Shown here: in pieces, positions 39,807-48,195 of the stretch
Layout: every line of letters begins with the position of its first letter
Numbering within the stretch: the stretch's first letter is position 1
NCBI GenBank assembly: GCA_017965425.1
Contig: JAGCPY010000001.1
Coordinates: 36,324-100,323 of the forward strand
Origin: Bacteroidaceae bacterium
GTDB lineage: Bacteria > Bacteroidota > Bacteroidia > Bacteroidales > Bacteroidaceae
Reading direction: 5' to 3'
Length of the DNA stretch: 64,000 bases
Position numbers and translations under genes: made by a program
The notes under the pieces: generated by a model
Database searches by the model: none
The model's input: only the letters and a program-made list of their open reading frames with translations
What the model was told of the DNA's origin: nothing

Positions 39807-41441
39807 TTAATGAAGCGTTCCCAAAGCCCGTTTGAGGTAGAGGTCAGCCAGTCTGACATCAATCTCGGCTTCGACGAGCGTGGAGTGTGCCGCAAGCCAC
39901 GCCGTCTGTGCCTGCAAGACGTTAGCGACAGGTATCACGCCCTCCTTCATACCTAAATTAGCCATTCTGAGATTCTCGTCAGCCTGTTCCTGCGAGCGCA
40001 TGGCCGCAGACATCCGCTGCTGTGCCTCTTGGAATTTCTGCTGCGTCTGGTGCACCTGCAAGGTAATCTTCTCCCGGACTTCCTCGACGCGCGTCTGTGC
40101 AATCTGCGCCTCCGCTTTTGCCTGTCGCACCTTATAGATACGGTCTCCCCACGTTAAGATGGGCACCTTGAGGACGAGACCGACGCTCCACATTCCGTTG
40201 AACTTTTTCTGAAAGCCATTGAACACGTTAGGATTAGAAACCAGATATCCAGCCGTCAGCGCCAGATTGGGCATGTATTCAGCCCGCGCCACTTTCACCT
40301 CTTCGCGTTTCACCTGTGCGGCCACATCCAGTGCCTGCAGCTCAGGACGGTTGGAGAGGGCAGTGGAGACCAGAGGAGACCCAGTCCCTTGCCCCTCCCC
40401 ATCAGGAAGGGTGGCGACTGTCTCTGGTTCGGTTCTGCTTTCGTCCTCCAGCTGGAAGTCAGCATCGAGTGGCAATCCGCAGACCTGCGCGAGTGCCATG
40501 CGCGAAAGAGCCAACCCGTTCTGCACCTGAATCATGGCCAGCTCCGCCTCATTCAATTTCACCTTGACAGACAATCCGTCAGCTTTGGTCGCCATGCCTT
40601 CTGCAATCACCTTCTCCACGTCTGCATCGAGTTTCTTGACCGTTTCAAGAAAACCCTCAGCCAACCTCTTCTTGCTTTCCAAGGCCACGATGCGCCAGTA
40701 GGCTTCGTCAACACTGACCATCAAGTCCTGCTCCTCCATCGTATGTTGCGCTCCTGCGGCCTGCTCTGCCAACCGCGTTATGCGGTCGTACGCACGAATC
40801 TTGCCACCCATGTAGAGAGGTTGCGTCAGCATCACAGCTGCCCCCGTCATGTTGCGCGTGTCTGTTCGGAAAGCATCCACGATATTCTGCCCGACGCCAT
40901 CCACGAGCTGCCCCATACTTGTGAGCATACTGTTGAAAGCTGTTGAAGCCTGCTGGAGATAAGGCGCCGTCAGTTGCTGGAGCGCCTGTGGATTCGCCAT
41001 CATCTGCGCCAGCTGAGGATTCTGCGCCAAAAGCGCCTGCATCTGTGGGTCCTGCATCATCGCCGCGAACTCGGGGCTCTGCATGAACGCTCCCATCTGC
41101 TGCTGGAAACCCGTGAAGCTTTGTTGTGCCCACGATCCAATGCCGTTCGCCATCAGCGAGCCAGCGTGAGAGAGCTTAGTTTTCTGGTCGTCGCTCAACA
41201 GCGACACCTCCTTAGACGTTCGCTGATAGGTGCCGACGGCAGAGATTTTCGGCAGGTAATTCGTCAAGACACTCTTATGCTGCCAGTGAGCGGCGTCCGC
41301 TTTGAGTGAGCTCATCTGCAAACCCTTGTTGTTGCGCAAAGCCAATGCACGGCAGGAGTCGAGCGTGAGCCTTTCCTGCCCCTGTGCAGACAACGTCACA
41401 AGCCAGCAAGTCATTAAAAAAAAGTAAAGTCTTTTCATCAT
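39807..41441 (-). CDS. TolC-family outer-membrane efflux protein
   Basis: This 544-residue protein starts MMKRLYFFLM and has a signal peptide (1-21, LSAQG). The two halves of the TolC fold are visible (LTLDSCRALALRNNKGLQ near the start; YLVSNPNVFNGFQKKFNGMW and LKVPILTWGDRIYKVRQAKA in the second half). It is longer than the usual 430-480 for two reasons: a Met/Gln/Pro-rich insertion at about residues 110-160 (MQDPQMQALLAQNPQLAQMM), seen in some Bacteroidetes TolC proteins, and an in-frame palindromic repeat at about 343-358. It is the first gene of the exporter operon; ATG 41438 directly follows and could also start it. Confidence 0.9.
   Translation of the reverse strand: MMKRLYFFLMTCWLVTLSAQGQERLTLDSCRALALRNNKGLQMSSLKADAAHWQHKSVLTNYLPKISAVGTYQRTSKEVSLLSDDQKTKLSHAGSLMANGIGSWAQQSFTGFQQQMGAFMQSPEFAAMMQDPQMQALLAQNPQLAQMMANPQALQQLTAPYLQQASTAFNSMLTSMGQLVDGVGQNIVDAFRTDTRNMTGAAVMLTQPLYMGGKIRAYDRITRLAEQAAGAQHTMEEQDLMVSVDEAYWRIVALESKKRLAEGFLETVKKLDADVEKVIAEGMATKADGLSVKVKLNEAELAMIQVQNGLALSRMALAQVCGLPLDADFQLEDESRTEPETVATLPDGEGQGTGSPLVSTALSNRPELQALDVAAQVKREEVKVARAEYMPNLALTAGYLVSNPNVFNGFQKKFNGMWSVGLVLKVPILTWGDRIYKVRQAKAEAQIAQTRVEEVREKITLQVHQTQQKFQEAQQRMSAAMRSQEQADENLRMANLGMKEGVIPVANVLQAQTAWLAAHSTLVEAEIDVRLADLYLKRALGTLH
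40370..40412 (-). repeat. in-frame palindromic repeat inside tolC
   Basis: On the coding strand this reads CTTCCTGATGGGGAGGGG then CAAGGGACTGGGTCTCC, translated as LPDGEGQGTGSPL. It lies between the two TolC repeats (after LEDESRTEPETVA), where an extra loop would be tolerated. It is the closest relative of the nrnA copy, sharing the GACTGGGTCTCC / GGCTGGGTCTCC tail. Confidence 0.7.
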
Positions 41442-41468
41442 TTTGTATGTCCTTTCTTTTTGCGGCTG

Positions 41469-41500
41469 CAAAGGTCGTGAGTTTTGAGGAAAACGTCAAA
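41469..41500 (-). promoter_or_regulatory. candidate promoter of the tolC operon
   Basis: On the minus strand TTTG (41497-41500) is followed after 20 nt by GACCTTTG (41469-41476), an imperfect match to TAnnTTTG at the right spacing, 27 bp before the tolC start. Confidence 0.5.
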
Positions 41501-41615
41501 AGAAAAAGGGGAAAAGAATGTTTGAAAATCCTTTTTTTGTTATCAAAAAGTCAGAAAGTTCATCCCCTTATGTCGAAAAAAAGGGAAAAACAACTTTCGT
41601 TTGACAGAAAACCCC

Positions 41616-41623
41616 TATTTTTG
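41616..41623 (+). promoter_or_regulatory. -7 box of the first CotH gene
   Basis: TATTTTTG matches TAnnTTTG, 44 bp before the start codon. A TTTG at 41600-41603 is too close (12 nt) to be the usual -33 box. Confidence 0.5.
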
Positions 41624-41667
41624 CCCCGCGAAAACATTCCCTCAAATTCATCCTCATCTCCACAATT

Positions 41668-44600
41668 ATGAAAACCCACCTTACCACCCTCATCATCACA
41701 TCTATCCTCTCCACCTTTGCTACCTTAGCACTGGCCTCCCCCGCACCCATCGATATCCAAGACGGCACCTACACCATCTCATGCATCGAACGTACTGGAT
41801 ACCTCGCACTCGGGAGCTTCCACAGCGCCGATCCATACATCTACTATCTCACCAATACCGACGAGATTCCACAAGATGCATATTGGCTCGTTAAAAACGA
41901 AAACAACGCATATTCTTTCCAGAACCTCGCCTCCGGACAATACCTCGTCTATACCACCGACCGCGTAGATCAATACTACAAATACATGACACTCGCCGAC
42001 GACAAGCCCGACGACAACACACACCTGTGGCAAATATTTGACAACAACGACGGAACCATCTCCATCGCCAGCATCACCAACAACCGATATTATTGGAATC
42101 TGCGAACCAACAACCTGCTTGGAACCTATGCAGGATCCAATCGAACCAACAACGAACGATTCAACCTCCAACTGACGACCTCCCCCGTTCTTCCTGATGA
42201 CCCTACCGACATCCTCGACCCCGCAACCTTCCCTCAAGCCCTTCACATCTATCTAAAAGGCGACCGCATAGAAGCATACCCTCTCACCTACGTCACCAAC
42301 TACACTGAATCCGACGCACAACTCATCATCTACACCAACATCGGCAAAACCTTCTCATACGACCTTCAAGAAATTGACTCCATCAGCCAATACCCTCCCA
42401 CCAACCTACCAAGCTTCCTCTCTTTCAAGTTTAACAACAAGTTCAATGACCAACTCTTCACCGACTGCATCGGTCAAATCATTCAAGACACCGTCTTCCT
42501 CACCGTACCAGCCATCGGTAAACGTCTGACGCCATCATTTAAAATGCCTGACGAAAACACACAAGTCTATCAGAACGGCATCAGACAGGACAGCAAAGTC
42601 TCACGACTGCGATTCGACAAGGACATCTATTACGTCGTCACACGAGCTGGCATCACCATTCTCCTGCCCACAACCGCCACTGACAACACTCGAGACTACT
42701 CCATGCAACCATACGGACGTATCGTCAGAGTGCATGTCGATTTCCTCACAGACCATGCCACTTCCGTGCCACGCATCGACATCAACACCTCCGATGGACA
42801 ACCCATCACCAGCAAGGAAATCTACAAAGATGCCCAGATTATCATTGACGGAGCCGGAGTCTTCCCATCCATGACAGACTCCGTACAAATTCGAGGACGA
42901 GGCAACACCAGCTGGGGTTGGGAGAAAAAACCATATCGGCTCAAGTTCGACAAGAAGGTTAAACCTTTTGGAATGACGAAAGGAAAGAGTTGGGTACTTC
43001 TCTCCAACGGTCAGACGGGTTCTTTGATGGCCAATGCCATTGGCATGAAAGCCGCCAACCTCATTCAAGCCGCAGCATCCAACCACATTATACCCGTGGA
43101 GCTCTATCTTAATGGAGAATACAGAGGGAACTACAACTTCACCGAAAAAATTGGCTTTGCCAACAACAGCATTGAATTGGCCGACGAGAGCGCTGCCGCC
43201 TTACTCGAGCTGGACACTTATTATGACGAACCCGAAGGACAGAAATTCCGTTCCATCCTCTACAACCTACCCATCAACATCAAAGAGCCTGATTTTTCAG
43301 AAGGAACTTCTCAAATTTCGTTACAAATCGTGGAGGACGACTTCAATGACTTCCTTACGACGGTCTATACCGGACGCGATCTCAGTCGGCATGTCGATGA
43401 GGAGCAGCTCATTCGTTATTTGATGGTTAATGAGCTCATCTGCAACTATGAATTCTACCATCCCAAAAGTACGTTCTGCTATCGTGAAAGCTTCCTCAGC
43501 GACACGAGCAAATATGTCTTCGGCCCTGTTTGGGATTTAGACTGGTCGTTCGGATATGAAAAAAACAGGAACTATTTCAAAAAAGACGCCACGTCCAACT
43601 ATTGGATAGACATGCCCTCCTTCGAAGCTAAGACTTTTATTCAAGAGCTCCGTTTCAAGAGCGGAAGACTCGACGAAACTTACCAAGCGCTATGGGAGAA
43701 GTTTATGGACGAAGATTTGGCAGAGCTGAAAGAATTCTGCAAAGATTACTATGACTATGCGCGTACTTCTATTGAGCATAACAGAGAGAAATGGGGAGAC
43801 GGGACCAACTACCAACAGCAAGCCACAGAGGCGGCGAATTGGCTGCAGCAAAGAGCCGACCAAATCTACGAAGACATGCTGAATGGCGTCAAGCCCGCAA
43901 TCAGTACCCCTGTCGTTTTCGACAACAACAAGCTCTACACGATCACGTGTCGTCGTGGAGAAATGGTTCTAAATGACGATGCAACCGGTTTGGCCGCTGG
44001 CAACATCAGAACCGACGCCACCAGCGAGGAGAAGCAATTCGCCATCGTTGAGGTTGAAGGGAACCACTATTTATACAGCCCAGTGAACAAGATGTTCTTG
44101 GCATCCGACGGCACGTTTGTAGATAAACTTGGCTCCGCTCTTGTTTTCGACATCTCTCAAGCAGATGGTCAGTACCGCTACATGATATCAACAAGAGACA
44201 ACAGTGGGAACGTCCTCTACATCAATCATAATTCAAAAAAAATCGTCATCAACACCTACGACACACCGGATGCCGGCAACAGATGGATGGTGACGGAGGT
44301 GGGTGACTTCGACCCGACGGAAGCTCTTGCCGTGGCCAACAGGAGCCTCTTCGACGTCACGTTCAACGTCCTTTTCAACAACGAGGTCGTTGCCTCGGAG
44401 ACGGTGAAAGCGACCGAGGGCAGCTTGTTACCAGAACCTCCCTCGTCTTTGTACACCGATTTCATAGATTTAGAGAAAAGAGGCACCCCTCCGTCTGTCG
44501 TCACGGAGCCTGTGAGCGTGGATTACGAAGCCGTGTGGAATGGCCCCTTTGCTCTCACCACCAATCCGGCCTACATTCAATGGTATCAAATGACGATACG

Positions 44601-45153
44601 TTCGAACTATTACGTGGGCAAGCAGGAAACGGAACCTTATCGCCCTGTTGATGCCGATGGCGCCCCTCTGGAAGCCGCAGAATATCAATGGGCTTTTGGT
44701 GGCGACCCCTACCACATCAAAGTCTTTAACCGTTCGACAGGCCTGGATGAGGTTTTGACCTTAGAAGGCAGCAATGTGGTGATGCGCCCTGGAGAATACA
44801 CTTGGGACATTCTCAAGAATAACGACGGCTTCGTGCTGCGCATTCACGATACGGACTATTCTTGCATCAATCAGATTGGAGGAAGTGGCGGAGAACTACA
44901 AATCTGGACAGATTCAAACAGCCCGAAGGACAACGGCTCGACGTTCAGGGTGGAAGCGTGTGATGCGGAGTTCCTGGTGGGTGATGCGAACTTAGACGGT
45001 AAAGTGGGCATCGCGGATGTGACGGCGGTTGTTAATTATATTCTTCAGAAACCTGTTTCGATGTTCTGCAAAGAAGCGGCGGACGCGAATGGGGATGGCG
45101 TGATTACCATTGCGGATGTGACGTCCATTGTGAACATCATTCTGGGAAGGTGA
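41668..45153 (+). CDS. secreted CotH-kinase-domain protein with C-terminal dockerin
   Basis: This 1161-residue protein has a signal peptide (1-23). Residues about 25-175 form a module of unknown family, possibly beta-trefoil-like (GTYTISCIERTGYLALGSF, YYWNLRTNNLLGTYAGSN). The CotH domain spans about 370-740, with the glycine loop LNGEYRGNYNFTEK near 480 and the catalytic-type GPVWDLDWSFGYEK near 620. A second module (about 750-890, KLYTITCRRGEMVL to INTYDTPDAGNRWM) recurs in the protein at 48196. The last 60 residues are a type I dockerin with two calcium loops (GDANLDGKVGIADVTAVVNY and DANGDGVITIADVTSIVNII). CotH proteins are secreted protein kinases in spores; bacterial non-spore roles are unknown. 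The dockerin implies non-covalent assembly onto a cohesin partner. Confidence 0.88.
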   Translation: MKTHLTTLIITSILSTFATLALASPAPIDIQDGTYTISCIERTGYLALGSFHSADPYIYYLTNTDEIPQDAYWLVKNENNAYSFQNLASGQYLVYTTDRVDQYYKYMTLADDKPDDNTHLWQIFDNNDGTISIASITNNRYYWNLRTNNLLGTYAGSNRTNNERFNLQLTTSPVLPDDPTDILDPATFPQALHIYLKGDRIEAYPLTYVTNYTESDAQLIIYTNIGKTFSYDLQEIDSISQYPPTNLPSFLSFKFNNKFNDQLFTDCIGQIIQDTVFLTVPAIGKRLTPSFKMPDENTQVYQNGIRQDSKVSRLRFDKDIYYVVTRAGITILLPTTATDNTRDYSMQPYGRIVRVHVDFLTDHATSVPRIDINTSDGQPITSKEIYKDAQIIIDGAGVFPSMTDSVQIRGRGNTSWGWEKKPYRLKFDKKVKPFGMTKGKSWVLLSNGQTGSLMANAIGMKAANLIQAAASNHIIPVELYLNGEYRGNYNFTEKIGFANNSIELADESAAALLELDTYYDEPEGQKFRSILYNLPINIKEPDFSEGTSQISLQIVEDDFNDFLTTVYTGRDLSRHVDEEQLIRYLMVNELICNYEFYHPKSTFCYRESFLSDTSKYVFGPVWDLDWSFGYEKNRNYFKKDATSNYWIDMPSFEAKTFIQELRFKSGRLDETYQALWEKFMDEDLAELKEFCKDYYDYARTSIEHNREKWGDGTNYQQQATEAANWLQQRADQIYEDMLNGVKPAISTPVVFDNNKLYTITCRRGEMVLNDDATGLAAGNIRTDATSEEKQFAIVEVEGNHYLYSPVNKMFLASDGTFVDKLGSALVFDISQADGQYRYMISTRDNSGNVLYINHNSKKIVINTYDTPDAGNRWMVTEVGDFDPTEALAVANRSLFDVTFNVLFNNEVVASETVKATEGSLLPEPPSSLYTDFIDLEKRGTPPSVVTEPVSVDYEAVWNGPFALTTNPAYIQWYQMTIRSNYYVGKQETEPYRPVDADGAPLEAAEYQWAFGGDPYHIKVFNRSTGLDEVLTLEGSNVVMRPGEYTWDILKNNDGFVLRIHDTDYSCINQIGGSGGELQIWTDSNSPKDNGSTFRVEACDAEFLVGDANLDGKVGIADVTAVVNYILQKPVSMFCKEAADANGDGVITIADVTSIVNIILGR

Positions 45154-45242
45154 ACTGAGAATTATTGAAGTATTTATTATAGTTAGTAAGATTGGCTGCT
45201 TATAGCCACATAGGATGCGGTCATCGCCTTGATTTTACATAC

Positions 45243-45338
45243 AAAAGCCTCAAGTCCTCACCTTTTTCGATAATGGCCTGTAGGAAAACGTTTTGCAGGT
45301 GAGGGATTGGTGAGGGATTGGTGAGGGATTGAGGGTTT
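45243..45338. repeat. short relative of the 366-bp intergenic element
   Basis: The left end (45243-45265, AAAAGCCTCAAGTCCTCACC...) and right end (45320-45338, GGTGAGGGATTGAGGGTTT) are inverted and closely match the termini of the element at 18450-18815. Three 11-bp tandem units GGTGAGGGATT occupy 45298-45330. The interior is much shorter than in the first copy. Followed at 45359-45379 by a perfect hairpin (TCCGCCGG, 5-nt loop, CCGGCGGA) and at 45441 by a variant of the dispersed motif. The 439-bp gap holds no gene. Confidence 0.7.
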
Positions 45339-45358
45339 GGAGAGGCAGAACAGTAGAT

Positions 45359-45379
45359 TCCGCCGGGGAAACCGGCGGA
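45359..45379. other. GC-rich hairpin in the CotH intergenic region
   Basis: TCCGCCGG (45359-45366) and CCGGCGGA (45372-45379) are exact reverse complements with a GGAAA loop. It may terminate transcription from the first CotH gene, although no T run follows. Confidence 0.5.
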
Positions 45380-45561
45380 CACAATGATGAGGGAGGATGT
45401 GTATTGACGGTTAGCTTGGAAGGCGCATAAGTTCCGGGTGGAAGGTGTATATGTTTTGGGAATGAAGAGGTGAAAGGCGCTGTTTTTGATAAAAACAGCT
45501 AAAAGTGATGGTTTTTTCATTAAAAAACCAAGAAAAAATGAACCGTGTCGGAAAAGTTGCT

Positions 45562-45569
45562 TATCTTTG
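45562..45569 (+). promoter_or_regulatory. -7 box of the second CotH gene
   Basis: TATCTTTG lies 23 bp before the ATG at 45593. The -33 region is not clear. The very short leader supports the choice of ATG 45593 as the start. Confidence 0.6.
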
Positions 45570-45592
45570 CGCCGATTTATAGAGTCATTATC

Positions 45593-48187
45593 ATGAAACC
45601 CTTTTTCTCTTTCTTTTCTTCCCTTTGCCTCTTCACGCTGTGCGCGATGAACGCGCAAGCTCAACAAACCATCATTCCAGACGGGGTCTATTACATCTCT
45701 TGTATTTCCACGGAGGGCTACGTCGGCCTGGGCGCGTATCACAATGACTTTGCTCAGATTTTCTACGTCACGGACGGACAGCCAAAGACGGTTGACGCTT
45801 ATTGGGAGGTGAGGAACACGCCAGAGGGGGCGACGTTCAGGAACGAGGCCACGGGACAGTATCTTGTGTTCACCTACGACCGCGACGACCTGTTCTATAA
45901 GTACTTGACGCTGGCCAGCGAGGTGCCGACGGACAACAAGCACTTTTGGTCGATTGAGCCCTACGATGGCGATGTCGTCTGCGTGCGCAGCATTGCCGAC
46001 CCCAGTTACTTTTGGAACCTCCGAAACAGTTCGAGACTCCTTGGCGCCTATGCGGGTTCGTCAAGGGCGACGAACGAAATGTTTGTGTTTCACAAGAAAG
46101 GCGACGACGGCAGCGACCCTGTTGACCCCGTGGAGCCGGTGAAGCCCGAAACCCTGAAAGCCTTTCCAGAGGCGCTGCACGTGTTCATGAAGGATGGACG
46201 CGTCGAGGCTTACCCCCTGGAATATGTCGTCAGCCACTCGCAGGACGAGCGGCAGGTCATCATAGAAACGACGTTCGGCGAGACATTGTTCTACCCGCTT
46301 GCGCAAGTGGATTCCATCAGCACGTGCAAGCCGGAGTACCCGACGTTCACGTCCTTCAAGTTCAACAACAAGTTCAACGACCAGCTGTTCACGGACTGCG
46401 TCGGAGAAATCCAGGGCGACACGGTGTGGGCGAACGTGGGCGCGATTGGCAAACGTCTGACGCCGTCGTTCAAGGTGTCTGACACGCGAACGGAGGTGTA
46501 TCAGGAAGGTTTGGCTCAGGACAGCAAGGTGTCACGCCTGCGATTCGACAAGGACATCTACTATGTTCTGTCGCTGCCTGGCCACCAAATCCTCTTGCCC
46601 ACAGTTGACGAGAAAGATACCGTCTATACGATGCAGCCCTACGGAAGAATGGTGCGTGTGCATGTTGATTGGCTCACCGACCACAGCGAGAACGTCCCAC
46701 GAATCGACATCAACACGGAGAACGAGGAATGGATCACGAGCAAAGAATACTATCTGAATGCCGAGATCACGATCGACGGCGCGGGCGTCTTCCCCTCCAT
46801 GCCAACCACCCCCGTGCAAATCAAAGGGCGTGGCAACAGCAGCTGGGGGGGCAGCAGCCGTTGGACGAAGAACCCCTACCGCCTGAAATTCCCGGAGAAG
46901 GTAAAGCCTTTCGGAATGCCGAAAGGAAGGAGTTGGGTGTTGTTGGCTAACAAAATAGGCGGGTCTATCCTGTCCAACGCCGTTGGCATGAAGATCGCCA
47001 CCATGGTTGAAACGTCTGCAGCGAACCACATCATACCCGTGGAGCTCTACATCAACGGCGACTACCGAGGGAACTATAATTTCACAGAGAAGACAGGGTT
47101 CAGCAACAACAGCGTGGATATCGAGGACGAGACGGCAGCCGCTTTCCTGGAACTGGACAGCTACTATGACGAACCAGCAGGACAGAAATTCCGCACCAAC
47201 GCCTACAACCTGCCCATCAATGTCAAGCAACCCGACTTCAGCGAAGACTCGACGCTACTGACACTGAAGATCGTCAGGGACGAGTTCAACGAATTTACCG
47301 ATGCCCTGCAAGACTTGGGCGACATCTCCAGCTATGTAGATATTGAATCGCTGGCACGATTCCTCATGGTCAACGACCTCATCTGCAATTATGAACTCTA
47401 TCACCCGAAGAGCACCTTCTGCTACCGAGAGGACTTCCTCAACGACAGCAGCAAATTCGTCTTCGGACCCGTCTGGGATTTAGACTGGGCATTCGGATAT
47501 GAGAGAAACCACAACTATTTTGAAGCAGGAGCTACAGACAACTACTTCAAATACAACGGCATGGAAGTTCCCAAGTTCATCCACGACCTAAGAGGGAGAG
47601 ACCAACAAGTAGATAGAGCATACTACTTCATCTGGAAAGACTTCATGGAGAATCATCTGGAGGAACTTCTGGAATACTGTCAAGATTACTACGACTACGC
47701 CCGCCCCTCATTGGAGAACAACCGAGACCTATGGGGCGACTGGACAGACTATGAGAAGCAGGTCGGCAAAGCCCAAGACTGGCTTGCGACACGCGCCAAC
47801 CACATCTTCAACCAGCTCACCGTCTATGACGTGCCCGCCGGCAAACGAGGCGATGTCAACGGAGACGAACAGGTTGATATGGCGGACATCATGGCCATCA
47901 TAGACATCATCTCCGAACAGACTGCGGGCTCCATTGCTGCCGACGTGAATGGAGACAGAGAAGTGAACGTGGCAGACATCATGGCCGTCATCGAAATCAT
48001 CGGAGACCTCGACTCTTCGAAGGTACAGGAGATTCTAGACCTCGTCGATGCCATCAGGCCTCTACGTGCAACCGAAATGGCCAAACCGCACATCTACCGA
48101 CTGGACGGCACACGGGTCAACGGTGACGCTTCATCCCTCCAAAAAGGCATCTACATCATCAATGGTCGCAAAGTACTCGTCAAATAA
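45593..48187 (+). CDS. secreted CotH-kinase-domain protein with dockerin-like C-terminus
   Basis: This 864-residue paralogue of the upstream CotH protein has a signal peptide (1-20, NAQAQ) and the same N-terminal module (about 25-175, GVYYISCISTEGYVGLGAYH to LLGAYAGSS). The CotH domain has INGDYRGNYNFTEK near 487 and GPVWDLDWAFGYER near 624. It lacks the second module of its neighbour and goes directly into two dockerin-type loops (GDVNGDEQVDMADIMAIIDI and DVNGDREVNVADIMAVIEII, about 755-810), then a short tail ending KGIYIINGRKVLVK, which resembles C-terminal tails of secreted Prevotella proteins (possibly type IX secretion; inference). ATG 45593 is chosen because it starts the signal peptide and follows a promoter box. 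Confidence 0.88.
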   Translation: MKPFFSFFSSLCLFTLCAMNAQAQQTIIPDGVYYISCISTEGYVGLGAYHNDFAQIFYVTDGQPKTVDAYWEVRNTPEGATFRNEATGQYLVFTYDRDDLFYKYLTLASEVPTDNKHFWSIEPYDGDVVCVRSIADPSYFWNLRNSSRLLGAYAGSSRATNEMFVFHKKGDDGSDPVDPVEPVKPETLKAFPEALHVFMKDGRVEAYPLEYVVSHSQDERQVIIETTFGETLFYPLAQVDSISTCKPEYPTFTSFKFNNKFNDQLFTDCVGEIQGDTVWANVGAIGKRLTPSFKVSDTRTEVYQEGLAQDSKVSRLRFDKDIYYVLSLPGHQILLPTVDEKDTVYTMQPYGRMVRVHVDWLTDHSENVPRIDINTENEEWITSKEYYLNAEITIDGAGVFPSMPTTPVQIKGRGNSSWGGSSRWTKNPYRLKFPEKVKPFGMPKGRSWVLLANKIGGSILSNAVGMKIATMVETSAANHIIPVELYINGDYRGNYNFTEKTGFSNNSVDIEDETAAAFLELDSYYDEPAGQKFRTNAYNLPINVKQPDFSEDSTLLTLKIVRDEFNEFTDALQDLGDISSYVDIESLARFLMVNDLICNYELYHPKSTFCYREDFLNDSSKFVFGPVWDLDWAFGYERNHNYFEAGATDNYFKYNGMEVPKFIHDLRGRDQQVDRAYYFIWKDFMENHLEELLEYCQDYYDYARPSLENNRDLWGDWTDYEKQVGKAQDWLATRANHIFNQLTVYDVPAGKRGDVNGDEQVDMADIMAIIDIISEQTAGSIAADVNGDREVNVADIMAVIEIIGDLDSSKVQEILDLVDAIRPLRATEMAKPHIYRLDGTRVNGDASSLQKGIYIINGRKVLVK

Positions 48188-48195
48188 TCACCACT

